The notes beneath the pieces are model-generated. The model was not told where the DNA came from. It was given only the letters and a program-made list of their open reading frames with translations, and searched no databases. Shown piece after piece: positions 5,659-6,523 of a DNA stretch of 6,523 nucleotides; the stretch's first letter is position 1, and each line of letters opens with the position of its first letter. Position numbers and translations under genes: made by a program. Origin of the DNA: Dehalococcoidia bacterium LH_S1 (GTDB lineage: Bacteria > Chloroflexota > Dehalococcoidia > SZUA-161 > SpSt-899); contig JAGXOF010000051.1 of NCBI GenBank assembly GCA_023660035.1, positions 1-6,523 on the forward strand, written 5' to 3'.

Positions 5659-6450
5659 TTAGCTCAAACTAATATCATCTGCAAGGTTTCCTCCCTTCTC
5701 GTTTTTCTGATCCTCTACCACGCTGGCCTCGTCCCTCCGCATGGAATCACCTCTGAGTTCTATTTTGTAGGCATTGTGGAACAGCCGGTCACATATGGCA
5801 TCAGCTAGGGTGGGGTCACCGATATTGGGGTGCCAGTCACCAATGGGGCACTGGCTAGCGACGACGGTGGCCCCTGACTGGTAGCGGTCCTCTACAATCT
5901 CCAGTAAGTCCCACCGTTCCCAGTCGGCAGGAGAAGTAAGCAGGAAATCATCGATAATGAGCAGCTGTGCTTTTGCTAGTCTGGTGAGGGTTTTGAGGTG
6001 CGAGCCATCTCCCCTGGCTTGTTGAAGGGTCTCGAAGAGTCGTGGAGCCCGCACATAAAGCACCGTATAGCCAGACCGAGCCGCGAAGTTGCCCAGAGCA
6101 CAGGCCAAGTATGATTTCCCGATACCAGTGGGGCCAGTGATGAGCACGTTGCGGTGTGTGTCTATCCATGGGCTACTTGATAACTCTAGCATCACCTGTT
6201 TATTCAAGCCTCGAGGGTGGCGATAGTCAACGTCCTCCAAGGCAGCCTGTTGGCAGAGCTTGGCATTCTTGAGCAAGCGCTTAAGCCGCTGATTGTCCCG
6301 ATAGATTTTCTCATCCTGTACCAGTAATCCCACAAACTCGGCATGGGAAAGTTCGGCGTGGTTGGTATTGTTGAGCCGTTCCTCAAATGCCCTAGCCATA
6401 CCGAAGAGCTTTAGGGTGTTCAGAGTGGCTATAGTCTGTTCGTTAAGCAT
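5659..6450 (-). CDS. istB: IS21-family transposition helper ATPase IstB
   Basis: AAA+ ATPase, DnaC-like, that loads on target DNA and assists the IstA transposase. Starting at ATG 6450 (preceded by AGGGGAAAAGG) the protein is 263 residues, normal for IstB. The N-terminal helical region (1-90) begins MLNEQTIATLNTLKLFGMA, then Walker A GPTGIGKS (106-113), Walker B LLIIDDF (153-159), a sensor-like ASQCPIGDWH (188-197), and the conserved C-terminal block DRLFHNAYKIELRGDSMR (211-228), where the arginine finger and sensor elements lie. A short charged tail of about 35 residues follows. All ATPase motifs are intact, so this gene looks functional. The frame stays open upstream of the chosen start to the window edge, where it encodes what looks like the IstA C-terminus (see the separate entry). 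Confidence 0.93.
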   Translation of the reverse strand: MLNEQTIATLNTLKLFGMARAFEERLNNTNHAELSHAEFVGLLVQDEKIYRDNQRLKRLLKNAKLCQQAALEDVDYRHPRGLNKQVMLELSSSPWIDTHRNVLITGPTGIGKSYLACALGNFAARSGYTVLYVRAPRLFETLQQARGDGSHLKTLTRLAKAQLLIIDDFLLTSPADWERWDLLEIVEDRYQSGATVVASQCPIGDWHPNIGDPTLADAICDRLFHNAYKIELRGDSMRRDEASVVEDQKNEKGGNLADDISLS

Positions 6451-6522
6451 CCTTTTCCCCTGGTTGGTAGTGTAGTAGTATTGTTGGCCCCTGATGTTGC
6501 GATGCGTTGGCAAGGTCGCCTG
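6451..6522 (-). CDS. istA: C-terminal tail of IstA transposase, in frame with istB (partial)
   Basis: Reading in from the right edge the codons give QATLPTHRNIRGQQYYYTTN followed by QGKR and then the istB ATG. The pattern Leu-Pro-x-His-x-Asn-Ile-Arg-Gly-x-x-Tyr-Tyr is a common ending of IS21 IstA proteins, which normally stop a residue or so after the Tyr-Tyr pair. Here no stop intervenes before istB, so the tail either extends into IstB or lost its stop. The two other - strand frames over this stretch stop shortly inside istB and do not show the motif. The call rests on a short motif only. Confidence 0.45.
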
Positions 6523-6523
6523 G

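Larger units (their letters stand above)
5573..6523 (-). mobile_element. IS21-family insertion sequence (partial, istB-side end)
   Basis: The element carries istB and, at the window edge, the tail of istA, the hallmark order of IS21. Beyond the istB stop, 5573-5620 has the look of an IS21 terminus: it starts TGCTGATCCCGCTCCAAACC and contains two CGGACA repeats (5592-5597 and 5613-5618) exactly 21 bp apart, as expected for transposase binding sites stacked near the end. The boundary at 5573 is set by a TG dinucleotide and by the loss of IS1634 homology just before it. The other end and the target duplication lie beyond the right edge. Confidence 0.72.

Noticed and set aside
5656..5670. AGTTT-agctc-AAACT hairpin over the istB stop
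   Set aside because: A 5-bp A/T-rich stem with no T-run is too weak to call a terminator.

Overview
The window reads as a chromosomal housekeeping block with a decayed mobile-element landing site at its right end. Gene content and protein style (a zinc-finger anti-sigma factor with two membrane spans; Rho, prolyl-tRNA synthetase and a small transaldolase on one strand; base composition near 50% GC by eye) fit a bacterium such as a Chloroflexota/Dehalococcoidia member or another deep-branching Gram-positive-like lineage. This placement is inference from gene style, not from a marker comparison.

Left part (1-943, + strand): the likely last codons of an upstream gene, perhaps its cognate ECF sigma factor, run into a 244-residue anti-sigma factor (54-788). 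After it comes a 155-bp stretch with a small hairpin, an open frame that looks like a membrane-anchor tail but has no usable start codon, and a candidate intrinsic terminator. This unit converges on the block to its right.

Middle part (944-4754, - strand): transcription runs right to left through tal (transaldolase, 4754-4104), rho (3933-2662) and proS (2644-944). rho and proS are only 17 bp apart and almost certainly co-transcribed. tal lies 170 bp upstream of rho, and the gap carries a short 18-bp tandem repeat. All three proteins look full length with their key residues intact. The Tal active site has Glu58 and Phe130, which argues for transaldolase rather than fructose-6-phosphate aldolase activity.

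Right part (4755-6523): about 370 bp with no convincing gene contains a hairpin-rich patch and a 44-codon orphan frame. It is followed by a crippled IS1634-type (IS4 superfamily) transposase fragment (5128-5571) that has lost most of its catalytic core and carries an internal stop. An IS21-family element appears to be inserted into the tail of that fragment. Its end (about 5573) bears two GGACA-containing repeats 21 bp apart, followed on the - strand by istB, and the last codons of istA run off the right edge. The istA tail seems to be in the same frame as istB with no stop between them.

I see no CRISPR array, RNA gene, defence system or clearly new system. The points most worth checking are the nested insertion, the apparent istA-istB read-through, and the start-less membrane frame after the anti-sigma gene.
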